The position numbers were made by a program, and so were the translations under genes. Below are positions 21,927 to 30,901 of a stretch of DNA of 30,901 nt, one piece after another. The stretch comes from Eimeria necatrix (taxonomy: Eukaryota; Apicomplexa; Conoidasida; Eucoccidiorida; Eimeriidae), in NCBI RefSeq assembly GCF_000499385.1, contig NW_013654304.1:1-30901 (forward strand), in the 5' to 3' direction. The notes beneath the pieces were generated by a model. It did no database searches and had not been told where the DNA came from. It saw only the letters and a program-made list of their open reading frames with translations. Numbering within the stretch: position 1 is the stretch's first letter; the number at the start of each line of letters is the position of its first letter.

Positions 21927-23960
21927 CTACCTACTAAGGAACGTTTTGTCGTCTCGCTTGAGCTCAACAGTTTCCCTTGCCCCAAGCCGGTTGCCTTCTT
22001 TTAAAATTTCGACCGCAGCGCTCAGTCGGTGTGCAAGAAGCACGTAAGCTTTTGTGCGCGGCACGCAAAAGTGACGTCTTTTGCATTCCCAAAATGCTGG
22101 AACCGCAGGAATGACTTGTGGCCACCACTGATCTGCCTCCATTGCAGGCCCCAAAGCCTCTATTGCACATAGGAGCGCATCTAATATCAGAAACCGACGC
22201 CCCAAAACTGCGATTGCCTCTGAGGGAGTCAACGTTGACAGAGGTGTGTTCTGGTAGTAAATCAAGTGGCCCACAAGTCGTTCAGACATGGTGACTACGG
22301 TGTCAGCCTCCCACGCATCCAGACGTGGCTTTTCAAGGAATGCGCGCATGTAAGCTAAAGTGCTGAAACACGTTTTGACATGTTTATATCCTTGAGCCCT
22401 AGTCAGGGAAAATTTTCTTGGCGTCACATGCTTGCCCAATGTCGGCAATCTGTAAAAGATATGATCGACGAGCTCTTGTTCAGGATCCGAGTCGGGTTCT
22501 GGTGAAACTCTCTCCACAGAAGGTGCCCTGTCTTGAGAATCGTTTGTGGATTGAGTTGTGGTTAACAATGATGGACTTCGAAGAGGCTCAGCAACCGGCG
22601 TGCCAAAAGCAGGCGTTGGTTGTCGGGCTGGCACTGCATGTGGCTCTTTCCTTGAAGAGCAATCACTATGCACCAGGCCTGGCCGTAAGGAATAATCGCC
22701 AGCTGATGAGTCATACAACTGAATTCCTCCTACATGGGTCGACGCTGAGCTGCTCAATCCCTCGTATGCGCTCAATGAAGGGAACGAAAGTGGAGCGCTC
22801 GCCTCGTCGTGGCTTGACTCCGTTTCAATAGTAGCCAAGTCTATCTCGGGGGGAGCCCAAACCAATGGTACTGATTGAACTGCTCTCTCAAGAGCGTCAG
22901 AAGAGGTTTGCTTGTTATCGACTCCTGATGTTTTACCCAACAGAGCTCGTATTGCAGAGAAACGCATCCGTTTCAAATTGGGCCTTCCATACCCAGGGTC
23001 TTGTGCTCCCCCGATCTCCTGTGTAACCTGGTCATTCGTCCTCTTTCGACTGACTGGAGGGTCAGAACGGTTATTGTCAAGCTCCCCGAACCACCTGCGT
23101 GGCTGGGTCCCCACGGGAGCAGCGCCATATACGTGACCCGAGCTAGTTTGGAATTCGTCGAACGTTTGATGCTGATACGAAGGATCTCTCCATCGTTCTG
23201 ACCCCAACATTGCGGAAGCTTGGACTGCGCAGGGGTGCAAATGCGCATAGGGCTCTGCGCAAGGGCTCAGTTCCTGAAAACCCTGATAAGGTGATGGCGT
23301 GCTCGTAGTACTATATGCCACAGGTACGTTATTTTGAACTGTGCCCGAGAAATACGAGCCCCCAGCAAGGTCAGAGTGCGTGGGATCAGTCAACGAGTAT
23401 GGAGGCGGCCATCTCGCTGGAGAGTCATCCGGCGGCTCCCCGGCAGCAACTAAACTCTCTAGAAGGCTGTGTTCTCCTTCATTCCAAGGATCCGAATCAG
23501 TCTCAGCCGAAAATGAATACGTTGGAGTCGAAAGTTGCTGCATTACAGAAAAAGGCGCGCTTGCCTGGCTCACCTGGAGATGCTGGTCCTGCTGAGGCCC
23601 CGACTGAAATGGTTGATTAGCTGCCAAATCTGGATGATTCAGGCGTCCTGGTAATGAGTATGTGGCTTCTTCGTTTCCCTCCATCTCCAAGCAGAAGTCA
23701 AGTATTTCGGCCAGCTCGGGATCATCATCTCCACCATGCAGCCCTCCCATTAATTGTCGCGGGGCATTCCCTCGATGAGTCCGGCCTCTAAAAGTGCGGA
23801 AGCAGTTAATGGTAGCCACAATTGCCAATACGGAGAAAAGGGCGATAAATTTTCGACCCAGAAATGCATTGGCGGGCTGCCAGCGCTTTTTATAGAGCTT
23901 CTTCTCCGCTGTTGTTTGGCTGCTAAGCTCGAAGACAGCTGGATACCATCCGGATGACAT
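21927..23960 (-). CDS. Unrecognised coccidian family protein, member 3 (C-terminally shortened)
   Basis: 677 codons from the ATG at 23960. The open frame extends to 24023 but that codon is TTG, so 23960 is the first possible eukaryotic start. In order: a 36-residue leader; hydrophobic segment at about 37-53 (CFR follows); RQL at 68-70; acidic DDDPELAE and ILDFCLEME at 86-94; a long Ser/Pro/Tyr-rich region with basic patches RKR (305-307) and KRMR (330-333), followed by LVWAPPE; the C-terminal domain from about 499, with FYRLP, TMSERLVGHL, LGRRFLILDALLCAI, GPAMEADQWW (WW at 612-613), ILKEG and ETVELKR. The frame then stops, so the F-C...K-P-Q-W-D-x-W end found in the others is missing. Otherwise intact; probably functional or newly decaying. 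Confidence 0.85.
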   Translation of the reverse strand: MSSGWYPAVFELSSQTTAEKKLYKKRWQPANAFLGRKFIALFSVLAIVATINCFRTFRGRTHRGNAPRQLMGGLHGGDDDPELAEILDFCLEMEGNEEATYSLPGRLNHPDLAANQPFQSGPQQDQHLQVSQASAPFSVMQQLSTPTYSFSAETDSDPWNEGEHSLLESLVAAGEPPDDSPARWPPPYSLTDPTHSDLAGGSYFSGTVQNNVPVAYSTTSTPSPYQGFQELSPCAEPYAHLHPCAVQASAMLGSERWRDPSYQHQTFDEFQTSSGHVYGAAPVGTQPRRWFGELDNNRSDPPVSRKRTNDQVTQEIGGAQDPGYGRPNLKRMRFSAIRALLGKTSGVDNKQTSSDALERAVQSVPLVWAPPEIDLATIETESSHDEASAPLSFPSLSAYEGLSSSASTHVGGIQLYDSSAGDYSLRPGLVHSDCSSRKEPHAVPARQPTPAFGTPVAEPLRSPSLLTTTQSTNDSQDRAPSVERVSPEPDSDPEQELVDHIFYRLPTLGKHVTPRKFSLTRAQGYKHVKTCFSTLAYMRAFLEKPRLDAWEADTVVTMSERLVGHLIYYQNTPLSTLTPSEAIAVLGRRFLILDALLCAIEALGPAMEADQWWPQVIPAVPAFWECKRRHFCVPRTKAYVLLAHRLSAAVEILKEGNRLGARETVELKRDDKTFLSR

Positions 23961-26019
23961 TTGAACGAGGAGACAGGACTTTGCTCCCTTTCCAACGAAA
24001 CTCGCAAGAGTCAGTGCTGTCAAAACGAATTTAATATCAACAGACTAGTACTCAGAACGAGTAATACAAAAAAGCACCCAGTTTCGGCGGACGAGCTCAC
24101 TAGTATAAAAAACAATCACACTCACGTTATTCTGACAGGTTTTTGTTCTTCAAGCAGGCGTCCTCCTCAAGCAGAGTTGAGCTTGTTACAGCTGATAAGC
24201 AAGCTAACAGATGCCCCTAAGTCACCGCTTCACACCACGTCGTGAAGATTCGAAGTGACAAAGCAAGCGGCTCGCAGCGATGCTCCACGGACGCCTAAAC
24301 ATTTGAAGTCAAAGCCTGGTATCACCGGAAACGGTGTTGTCCCCAAAAAATCCCGGCAGATTATGTGCAGTGAAATTCCGACGGGAAAATCCCTGTTGCT
24401 CATTCGGGAGACGAAGGCTAGGCAAGTGTCCCTATCGCCTGCAACTGTTGCGCAGGCTGGCCTCTTTGCACTGTTATCCGCAGCCTTCCCCTTAACTCGC
24501 TCTTCCCAGATATCCAGCTCTCACATTACAGCTGGCCTCGTTAGTGCTCCTTCCCCAAATCTTAAAGCCCCTGGAGATCGAAACCGAGAGTCCCACCAGC
24601 GCGCAGGCCTGGTCGCAAGGTAAAGATGCGTCACGGCAGAGTGTAGGTTTTCGACCTTGCAGTTTTTAGAAATATAAAAATGACCTTGAGGGACTACTGA
24701 AGAAACTGCGTCGCAGTGTGTGGTCCGCCGACACCTGGTGGGCTTTGGCCAAAAGTGCAACGGCTGTCCACAGTACGACGAACTCTCAAGAGGCAAATTG
24801 CTCCGAATAAAAGTAACATAAAGTATTTTCTTCATCCCCAGAGGGAGAAGCGTTGTAAAGGTCTCCTTGTGTTGCTCACAGTTCCGAGCAGCAGGGAGAA
24901 AAAGGGGACCGTGAAGAAGCAGCCGACAAAGCCTTGAATGAAGGGTCTTGAACTTCTCTATAACCTCATCATCTTGGCTATGCGTCCACAATTGTTGAAA
25001 TAGTGAATGTCTCTTTAGAATGTGATATCACGGTCATTAAGATAGACTATATTGCAGCAGAAGGCTGCCACAAGCATCAGCATACTGGATGGGGCGGGGC
25101 AGGCAAGGAATGTGTGATGCTCAGTGCATCCAGCAGCACTGCGTGGCGTCACGTTGTTCATTACCATTTCTTCTCCACTGCTTAACCTTTCCTGGACTTT
25201 TGATTCCTAACAAATTACTGAAATAAATCAGGGGAGTAAACCTATGGGGTGGAAATTTGGGGGGGCGTTTCTTACTGCGTGGGCTGCTGCGCACTGCGCT
25301 CTGTTGCCGACACTCCCAGTACGGGCCACAATGTTTTTTCTGGTTGTCCTCCAGAGCCTAGACTTTCTACAATGCTAGCATAGATTTTTAGTAACTATCG
25401 CCTATTATTTATGCGTAAGATTTCTGAGAGCCGACTCCTTAACCATCCAGTGACGTGCATTGCAGACCACCCGTACACCTAGTGAGGGGAAATCCCTCTA
25501 CACGCCGGGCGACGTAAACTCAAAATTGAGTCAAGTTCTCCAAACTGATGCAGCAAAACATATCAAGACATGCTACGCTTGTGTTGCTTTTGGTTGGGAA
25601 GATAAATCCGGAGTGACTCTAGGGGGCAGGAGCGCCAACTTGTCATCTTCCGATTGATGCAGTGACAAATGCCAATACTGTGGCATTATCTGCAGCCATT
25701 ATAGTCAAAGATGATAGATGTGCGACAAATTGTGCAAAAAGTAAGGACGGCTGCAAACAACAGGGACGGGAGAGCAACTCGAATGTTCAGAGGACTGTGA
25801 GACGGAAGCAACATAGAATTTGGCTTAAACGTTGTGACATAAAAGTTTCAAGTCACTATTAATGACAAACTTGGTCGAGATATAATCGTGTTTATGGATG
25901 AGCATGTGTGGTTTCCCAAGAGCCTCGATGATTGTGTAGCAATAAAAGATACGGTGTGAAATTGCTTCTTGGCAGGTTGGACCTTCCGCACAATATCCTA
26001 GCGCAAGTCTGCAGCGTAT
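23961..26019. other. Gene-free region upstream of family member 3
   Basis: Starts with the presumed promoter of the minus-strand gene. Open frames of up to 156 codons (minus, 24521-24991) lack family motifs in the right order and look like chance. No RNA gene or tandem repeat seen. Confidence 0.45.
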
Positions 26020-26500
26020 TATATGGAGTATTTATTGCTCAAGGCAGTGATAGGGAGCCATTGTCCAGGCCCTGTGAAAATTTGTTCAGTCGCAATGTGG
26101 CCAAGAGGGGTATAGGGTAATTGAGAAGCGTAACAACTTTTATTTAGTTGTCGTCTCCCCTATGAATTTCATACAGGCAGATTTCGCAGTATTCGATTAA
26201 AGCCACCACTCATCTTCTGCAGTCTGACCTTAATTAGTGCCGCTACAACAGAAGAAGGGATTCACTGTAAAGTACCGATTCTTTGAAGCAGGAGCAGATC
26301 TGTACGCTCTTGATCTCACATTAAATTGTTTATTTGCTAGACGAGAGGGATTTGCAAGGTTCTTACCACTGCGAACAGGCGAATGAGCCTATCGCTTAGA
26401 CGCACAGCCTCCTGTATGATGATAGCACAGACACAAAATGCCGCTTGCGGGTTCCGCTTGAAAACCAGTGCAAGCGGCCACTTTATCTTGCAACTTTCTT
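26020..26500 (-). pseudogene. Heavily decayed copy of the family C-terminal domain
   Basis: No long open frame, but three minus-strand pieces follow the family domain in order. First, ALVFKR...AVRLSDRLIRLF matches LLAFMR...LILMSERIVCHL, with FxR and S-(D/E)-R at the same spacing. Second, YRSAPASK, then NRYFTVNPFFCC, a stop, and EDEWW match HRSA, ASK, LRYLMLDSLLCA and the WW, with the RY-to-WW spacing kept. Third, after a frameshift, NRILRNLP, RRQLNKSCYA, IATEQIFTGPG and ITALSNK match RLVKEIP, LRLQLNRSKHYA, ASEAIKRGLRPG and VALKR. At least two frameshifts and several stops make it non-coding. Any one match could be chance; the shared order is the argument. Confidence 0.5.
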
Positions 26501-28766
26501 AGTCCTGAGAGCCAAGGAAGAAAAAAAATTGTTTGTCAGAATAATACATGATGTGGTGATGGAGGACAAAATGCACAGACGAGTTTAGCCTTCTAGTTAC
26601 TACTAAAAACTCTTCGGCTACCAGAATCGCCTACAGGAAATTGAAGCACATGAAGACTACTGCTGTGTCCTCCCTCTTCGTGATCTTAACGCGGTTGTAT
26701 ACAGCTTTATACCATAGACTTTAAGAGCCTGTAAATTTCCGACATGAGTTTAGTGCTGAGTCAACTGTAGCACAACCGTTTGGAAAGCAAGTTTAGGTAG
26801 AACAGAATAGCAACATTTCCGGGCATCGTGCAGTGTACCTAAATTCTCGCTGACGCTCACGGTCCTACTTAGAAGTGACAGCGAAGCATAATAGCAAAAG
26901 ACCAAAGAAGCCCAGCACTACTTTTTAAGGGTTAACCTCAAAAATCCATGGGTACCACTTTTTGGAGCGTTCGCAACACATGTGCCTCTCTGCGGTGCAC
27001 AGTTTCTTTGAATCCGGGCTTTTTCCACAGCTACCAAAAAACGTTTCCACCACCCGCTCCGGTAAGTTAAAGTTCTGGCAAATTGTGTATCGGCCACAGT
27101 CATGCGTCTACATTATATACTGCGGAACGGGCCTGAACAGTTAAATCTTTCTTCACGGTTTGCGCAGCCGGAAGGTATCATAAGTCGTCCCTCGACAACT
27201 ACTGTCCAGTTACAGACCGTTACCCTGCATTTGTGCTGCATTCTTCAGCATGATGCGCTGGTTGCTACGGGGAAACTGCGCCTTCCGTTGTGCGCCAGCG
27301 AATGGCTCTGAAATTCCTTCGCACCTCAGGCGTCTTCATGCTCCCGCTTTGAAGGCGCATTACCTTTGCCTCAAGTTCGTCGCAGTGACTCGCTTATCAA
27401 GACCCGGCCCGACCTATCTGTATGCAGTTGCGAGCTGCGCGATACAGAGGCCTTAGATATCATTGAGCGAGATGAATTGTTTCACCCGTTTGGTAACGGA
27501 GATTGTTTGAACTGTGGTAATGCACTGTTTAGCGTGACTTGCCCCTGCGGGCAGCCCACGTGGCTGTGACCGCGCTTTCAGCTCATGCGCACTGGCAGAT
27601 ATATCTTTATGCGTGATAAGGCCACAATATGTTTGGAATTCTCCCAGTTGAGTCGACGTCGAATATTGCCAAGAAACATGTTCCGTTCCTGGCACTGCCT
27701 GTGGTTATCTTGAAGACGGAAAGGGGCTGCAGCGCGGGCAAAATAGTCCGCAGCAAGCAACCATACACACGCCACTGATGTGAGTCCTTCCTGCCTTGGA
27801 AATGGCAGCACAGTTTTTAAGTCGACTATATCGTGGGATAAGGAAGTGGCTCACTAGGGAGCCGCAGGCGAGTGACTTCTCCGCAATTCTTTCACCTAGT
27901 TTACCACGGGGGCATATAAAACAAGCAAAAGCACTTCAACTACTACAGCTACCTTCGCCCAAGTCAAGTGGCCAACTAGCTCGTGGCAGTAGTGGTATGA
28001 TTTTGAAAAGTTCAAAGATTTCCAGTCCATGTGGAAAAAATTTTTTGCCAAAGATTTTTTGTCTAAAGCGCACCTGAAAGCAATCACTACACATGAATAA
28101 TCACACTAATCAATGGACCCATGTTCGTCTCACCCGAGGATCAATGGCATAGTTTCTGGAACTGCACCCTACAAATTGTCCGTTGCACCGGATTTACCCG
28201 TTCGAATGTGCTTAAGAGAGCTCACTTACAGGTAAACGGCAATGCGACCGAGGTGGCACTGACACCTTAAATTGAAGAAACATGCAACATGAGCAAGTAC
28301 ATCAACAGCCAATGTGATCGGAATGTCAGGCCTGCTGCAAATGCATGCAAAACTAGTGAACAAAAGCCTAAGTAGGGGCCATATACGTAGACAGACGTCT
28401 GTTACAATGCGTTTACTCTGTCAAAAGTGCTAAAAAACTTCGTGCGCCCCGGAAATAACAAAACATACGGAGCTTAAGAAACACAACGTGCATGTGGCGC
28501 CTTTGCTGTACCCTGATCAGCGAGGCCACGCACAACTTTGCACAACTTTAAGTATCTCTAAATATGCCCACCCAATCCTCAAGAACGAAAGATGATGTCA
28601 TGCAGGCTCCTTACTTCTTACTAATTACTCAGGCTACCACTCGGGGCGAGAGTACAAATCCTTCTACCACTGCAGTATTGTTGCGACTGTGCATGGGTTC
28701 CGGGGTCGCCCAGTTGAACCCGAGCTGTCGTGACTGTCCCAAGAAATGTGGAGTAAAAGGCGTTGC
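26501..28766. other. Gene-free region downstream of family member 4
   Basis: Contains the 3' flank of the gene ending at 28767. A plus-strand frame at 27366-27569 ends in a Cys-rich segment (DCLNCGN...TCPCGQP) reminiscent of a zinc-binding exon, but it has no ATG and no recognised partner exons. Otherwise short frames only. Confidence 0.45.
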
Positions 28767-30701
28767 TCAGCCGCAAAAGTTTTCTGGTGCACCTCCGCAG
28801 GAGAGCTTGTGAAAATAGCGCCATATGTCCCACTGGGGCTTCTTAAACAGTGGAAGTGACAATTCCGTGCAAAAGAGGTCCCGTTTCAAAGCAACTGTCT
28901 CCCTTGCTCCAGGTCTTAGGCCTCTCTTTATCGCTTCTGAAGCAGCGCTGAGCCGTTCTGCAAGTAGTGCGTAGTGTTTGCTGCGGTTAAGCTGCAATCG
29001 TAAATCCTTAATAGCGATTTTTGTTGGAATCGATTTGACGAGCTTCGTCCACCACTGCGGCGCATCCATCGCCGGCCCCAAAAGATCAATTGCACAGAGT
29101 AGTGAGTCCAGCATCAGGTAGCGAAGTCCTAGAGTCAAAACAGCTTTGGAAGCGCTCCGCCACGGGACAGCTGATCTATGGAAATTAAACAAGTGATTCA
29201 CAATACGTTGAGACTCGATAATAATCCCGTTAGCTTCCCTTTCATTAATGCGCTGTTTTGCGAAAGAGGTCTGCATGAACCTCAAGGCCGATGAAGGATG
29301 AACGAGCAAGATGGTGTGTCCAAACGCGTTCACCGCGCAAAATTTCCTCACGATAGCATTAGCCTCCAACACCGGTAGCTTGTAAAAGGGATGCAAAGCG
29401 CTGAAAGACTCGGAGACGGGGTCGGATTCTGTAAGCTCAGACTGTGAATCGCTACAAGGAGCGTCTGTAGTTTGCGCCGTACTTGGCGCAGCAGTTTCTT
29501 CTGATTCGCCCGAGGATGTCTCCTTGCTTGACCAGCTTGCTTCGCCCGACAAGCCAGCGGAAGCCTGAATCACACTGCTTTCGGTTGCACTCGTCTGTGT
29601 TTCAGGTGGGGCGAAAACTACGAACTCAACGGGACCCTCAGGTGTAACGCCACCGTAAAGTTGTTTATTCAAAAAGCGCTGTCCCTTCCGCTTCTTTCCG
29701 GGAACTGCCAGCTGGCTTAGAATTGAGGCAGAACGCCTTTTCGGAGGTTTCTTTGGTGCCGTAGTACCTTCCTGAGGCGTCTCATTGGTGGAGGAGGAGG
29801 ACGAAGGGGCTGGCAGAAGAGGACGGATTGGACGAGGACGGGGCTGGTTCAGCGTGAGACCTTCAGGAACTAATGAACACGGCGGTCCACTAGCAAGTGC
29901 TGGATTAAGCGTATTGGTCGACTCGCCTTGACTTACAAAAGAAGGCGCCCAAGGCGCTTTTGGAGCCAACGGCCCCCCAAGGCCCCAATATGGCACTGCG
30001 CCTCCCGATAAGGGGACTGCAGAGTTGCCAAGCCCGCTGAGATATGAATTATTATCAGCGGGTGGGAAAGAAGATATGCCCGGCGAATCTATTTGAGGAT
30101 TTCCCATATATAGCCCACTAAACACCTCCGTGGAAGCACCAAGCCATCCCTGTTGGCCCTGTGCAATCCCCGCCTCAGTGCTCAGGCGGAGTTGACTGTA
30201 TGGGAGGTGGGGTTGAAAAATGGATCCGTCGAGCAAAGGCCTAGCTGCTTGGGCTGCTTGCAGGCTCTGCTCATACTGGGGTCTGACAGGCATGCCTTGT
30301 CTTTCTGCGAATCCGGTCTGTGCTACGTGGGATGCTGCGGGTGGCAAGAAGCTCCTCTCCTCTTCCATCTCCAAGCACATGTCGAGAATATCCGAAAGTT
30401 CCCTGTCATCCTCTTTCTGTGGCGGTCCAGTTGCCAGCCTTCGCGGCACATTTTTTCCCCCAGTCCCCCGGTACCGTCCACGGAAACAAGCTAGGATAAT
30501 AGCCACAATTGGCAACACTAAAAAAAGAATAGCACGACTGTCTTTCTTATGGCCGCAGATTGAGCGCACGCGAGTTCTAAATACCTGATTTACTACATCC
30601 TTGCCCGCCGTTTGCGCTGAAGACACTGAAGAGAGTCCGGAACCGTGCCTACCAGATGGAGTACTGAACGCCGGCTGACCGAACGGCTGTGATTGCGCCA
30701 T
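28767..30701 (-). CDS. Unrecognised coccidian family protein, member 4
   Basis: 644 codons from the ATG at 30701. The frame is open to 30875, but that first codon is GTG and no other in-frame ATG precedes 30701; the resulting MAQSQ start also matches the leader length of members 1 and 2. In order: a 56-residue leader; hydrophobic segment at about 57-73 ending LACFR; RRL at 87-89; EDDRELSD and ILDMCLEMEEE at about 105-115; a Gly/Pro/Ser-rich region; a bipartite basic cluster at 317-342 (PKKPPKRR...PGKKRKGQR) that looks like a nuclear localisation signal; FVVFAPPE at about 360-367; an acidic Ser/Thr stretch; the C-terminal domain from about 435, with FYKLP, SQRIVNHL, LGLRYLMLD, GPAMDAPQWW (WW at 550-551), IKRGLRPG, DLFC and KPQWDIWR. 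Function unknown. If exported it would be a candidate host-nucleus protein, which is inference. Confidence 0.88.
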   Translation of the reverse strand: MAQSQPFGQPAFSTPSGRHGSGLSSVSSAQTAGKDVVNQVFRTRVRSICGHKKDSRAILFLVLPIVAIILACFRGRYRGTGGKNVPRRLATGPPQKEDDRELSDILDMCLEMEEERSFLPPAASHVAQTGFAERQGMPVRPQYEQSLQAAQAARPLLDGSIFQPHLPYSQLRLSTEAGIAQGQQGWLGASTEVFSGLYMGNPQIDSPGISSFPPADNNSYLSGLGNSAVPLSGGAVPYWGLGGPLAPKAPWAPSFVSQGESTNTLNPALASGPPCSLVPEGLTLNQPRPRPIRPLLPAPSSSSSTNETPQEGTTAPKKPPKRRSASILSQLAVPGKKRKGQRFLNKQLYGGVTPEGPVEFVVFAPPETQTSATESSVIQASAGLSGEASWSSKETSSGESEETAAPSTAQTTDAPCSDSQSELTESDPVSESFSALHPFYKLPVLEANAIVRKFCAVNAFGHTILLVHPSSALRFMQTSFAKQRINEREANGIIIESQRIVNHLFNFHRSAVPWRSASKAVLTLGLRYLMLDSLLCAIDLLGPAMDAPQWWTKLVKSIPTKIAIKDLRLQLNRSKHYALLAERLSAASEAIKRGLRPGARETVALKRDLFCTELSLPLFKKPQWDIWRYFHKLSCGGAPENFCG

Positions 30702-30901
30702 GTCGCGCCAAAAGACTCCGCTATGTATCGAACATTCTGTGAAAGGAGAAATAAGGGGGCTAATTGACGGTATCACTCTGAAAATCCCATCAGGTCGACA
30801 GCAGGGAAAGTGTCCAGTCGAGGGTGCCAAGGAAAAGACACAGGAAAAATTGGAACATCCAGCGCTCTGGATCACAAAAACGAATGCAAGTCGTATTCTT
30901 A

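Noticed and set aside
23961..24023. Upstream extension of member 3 to 24023
   Set aside because: The first codon is TTG, not a plausible start in a nuclear eukaryotic gene. The first ATG is at 23960.
24521..24991. 156-codon minus-strand frame containing RPARWW
   Set aside because: The WW resembles the family motif, but the spacing to Pro-Ala is wrong and no other motif is present.
26962..27090. Plus-strand HMCLS, like the DMCLE helix motif
   Set aside because: Only three residues match, with no hydrophobic segment or R-x-L upstream.
27366..27569. Cys-rich frame (DCLNCGN...CPCGQP), possible zinc-binding exon
   Set aside because: No ATG, no recognised family, and no flanking exons could be identified.
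27896..28087. Minus-strand ELVGHL, like member 3 ERLVGHL
   Set aside because: The hexapeptide match is not supported by upstream or downstream family motifs at the expected distances.
30702..30875. Upstream extension of member 4 to 30875
   Set aside because: The first codon is GTG and no in-frame ATG occurs before 30701. The shorter start also matches the leader length of its paralogues. The stretch is probably 5' UTR.

Overview
The window looks like nuclear DNA of an eimeriid coccidian (Eimeria or a close relative such as Cyclospora). Three things point there: an intron-rich eukaryotic-type pantothenate kinase gene whose protein is interrupted by poly-Gln, poly-Ala and poly-Ser runs; in-frame CAG/CTG repeats in several exons; and a sharp change at about 8-9 kb from CAG-rich DNA to DNA with none. 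The species assignment is inference.

Layout. 1-2893: no gene I can support, only CAG/CTG-biased stretches. 2894-8435 (+): pantothenate kinase in about ten exons; most splice junctions can be placed because the phases agree and the joined protein follows the PANK family order. 8436-9169: short convergent spacer. 9170-30701: a locus of four intact, single-exon, paralogous genes of 614-677 codons. They are family member 1 (9170-11062, -), member 2 (17822-19666, +), member 3 (21927-23960, -) and member 4 (28767-30701, -). The long gaps between them hold at least two, probably four, decayed copies of the same family, all on the minus strand (about 12.6, 13.4-13.9, 14.9-15.1 and 26.0-26.5 kb).

I do not recognise the paralogous family. 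All four members share one order of parts: a 35-57 residue N-terminal leader, one hydrophobic segment, an R-x-L tripeptide 14-18 residues after it, a short acidic helix with an invariant Cys (D-M/F-C-L-E/D), about 300 residues of low-complexity Ser/Pro/Gln-rich sequence (with basic patches in three members), and a conserved, probably all-helical C-terminal domain of about 190 residues with F-Y-R/K-L-P, G-P-x-M-x(4)-W-W and L-K-R-G motifs. This is the layout of an exported or secreted apicomplexan effector: recessed signal sequence, TEXEL/PEXEL-like processing site, disordered region, folded domain. It is the best candidate here for an undescribed system. The export reading is inference.

The two halves do not obviously work together. 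The first is a conserved CoA-biosynthesis gene in repeat-rich DNA. The second is a birth-and-death multigene locus in repeat-poor DNA.
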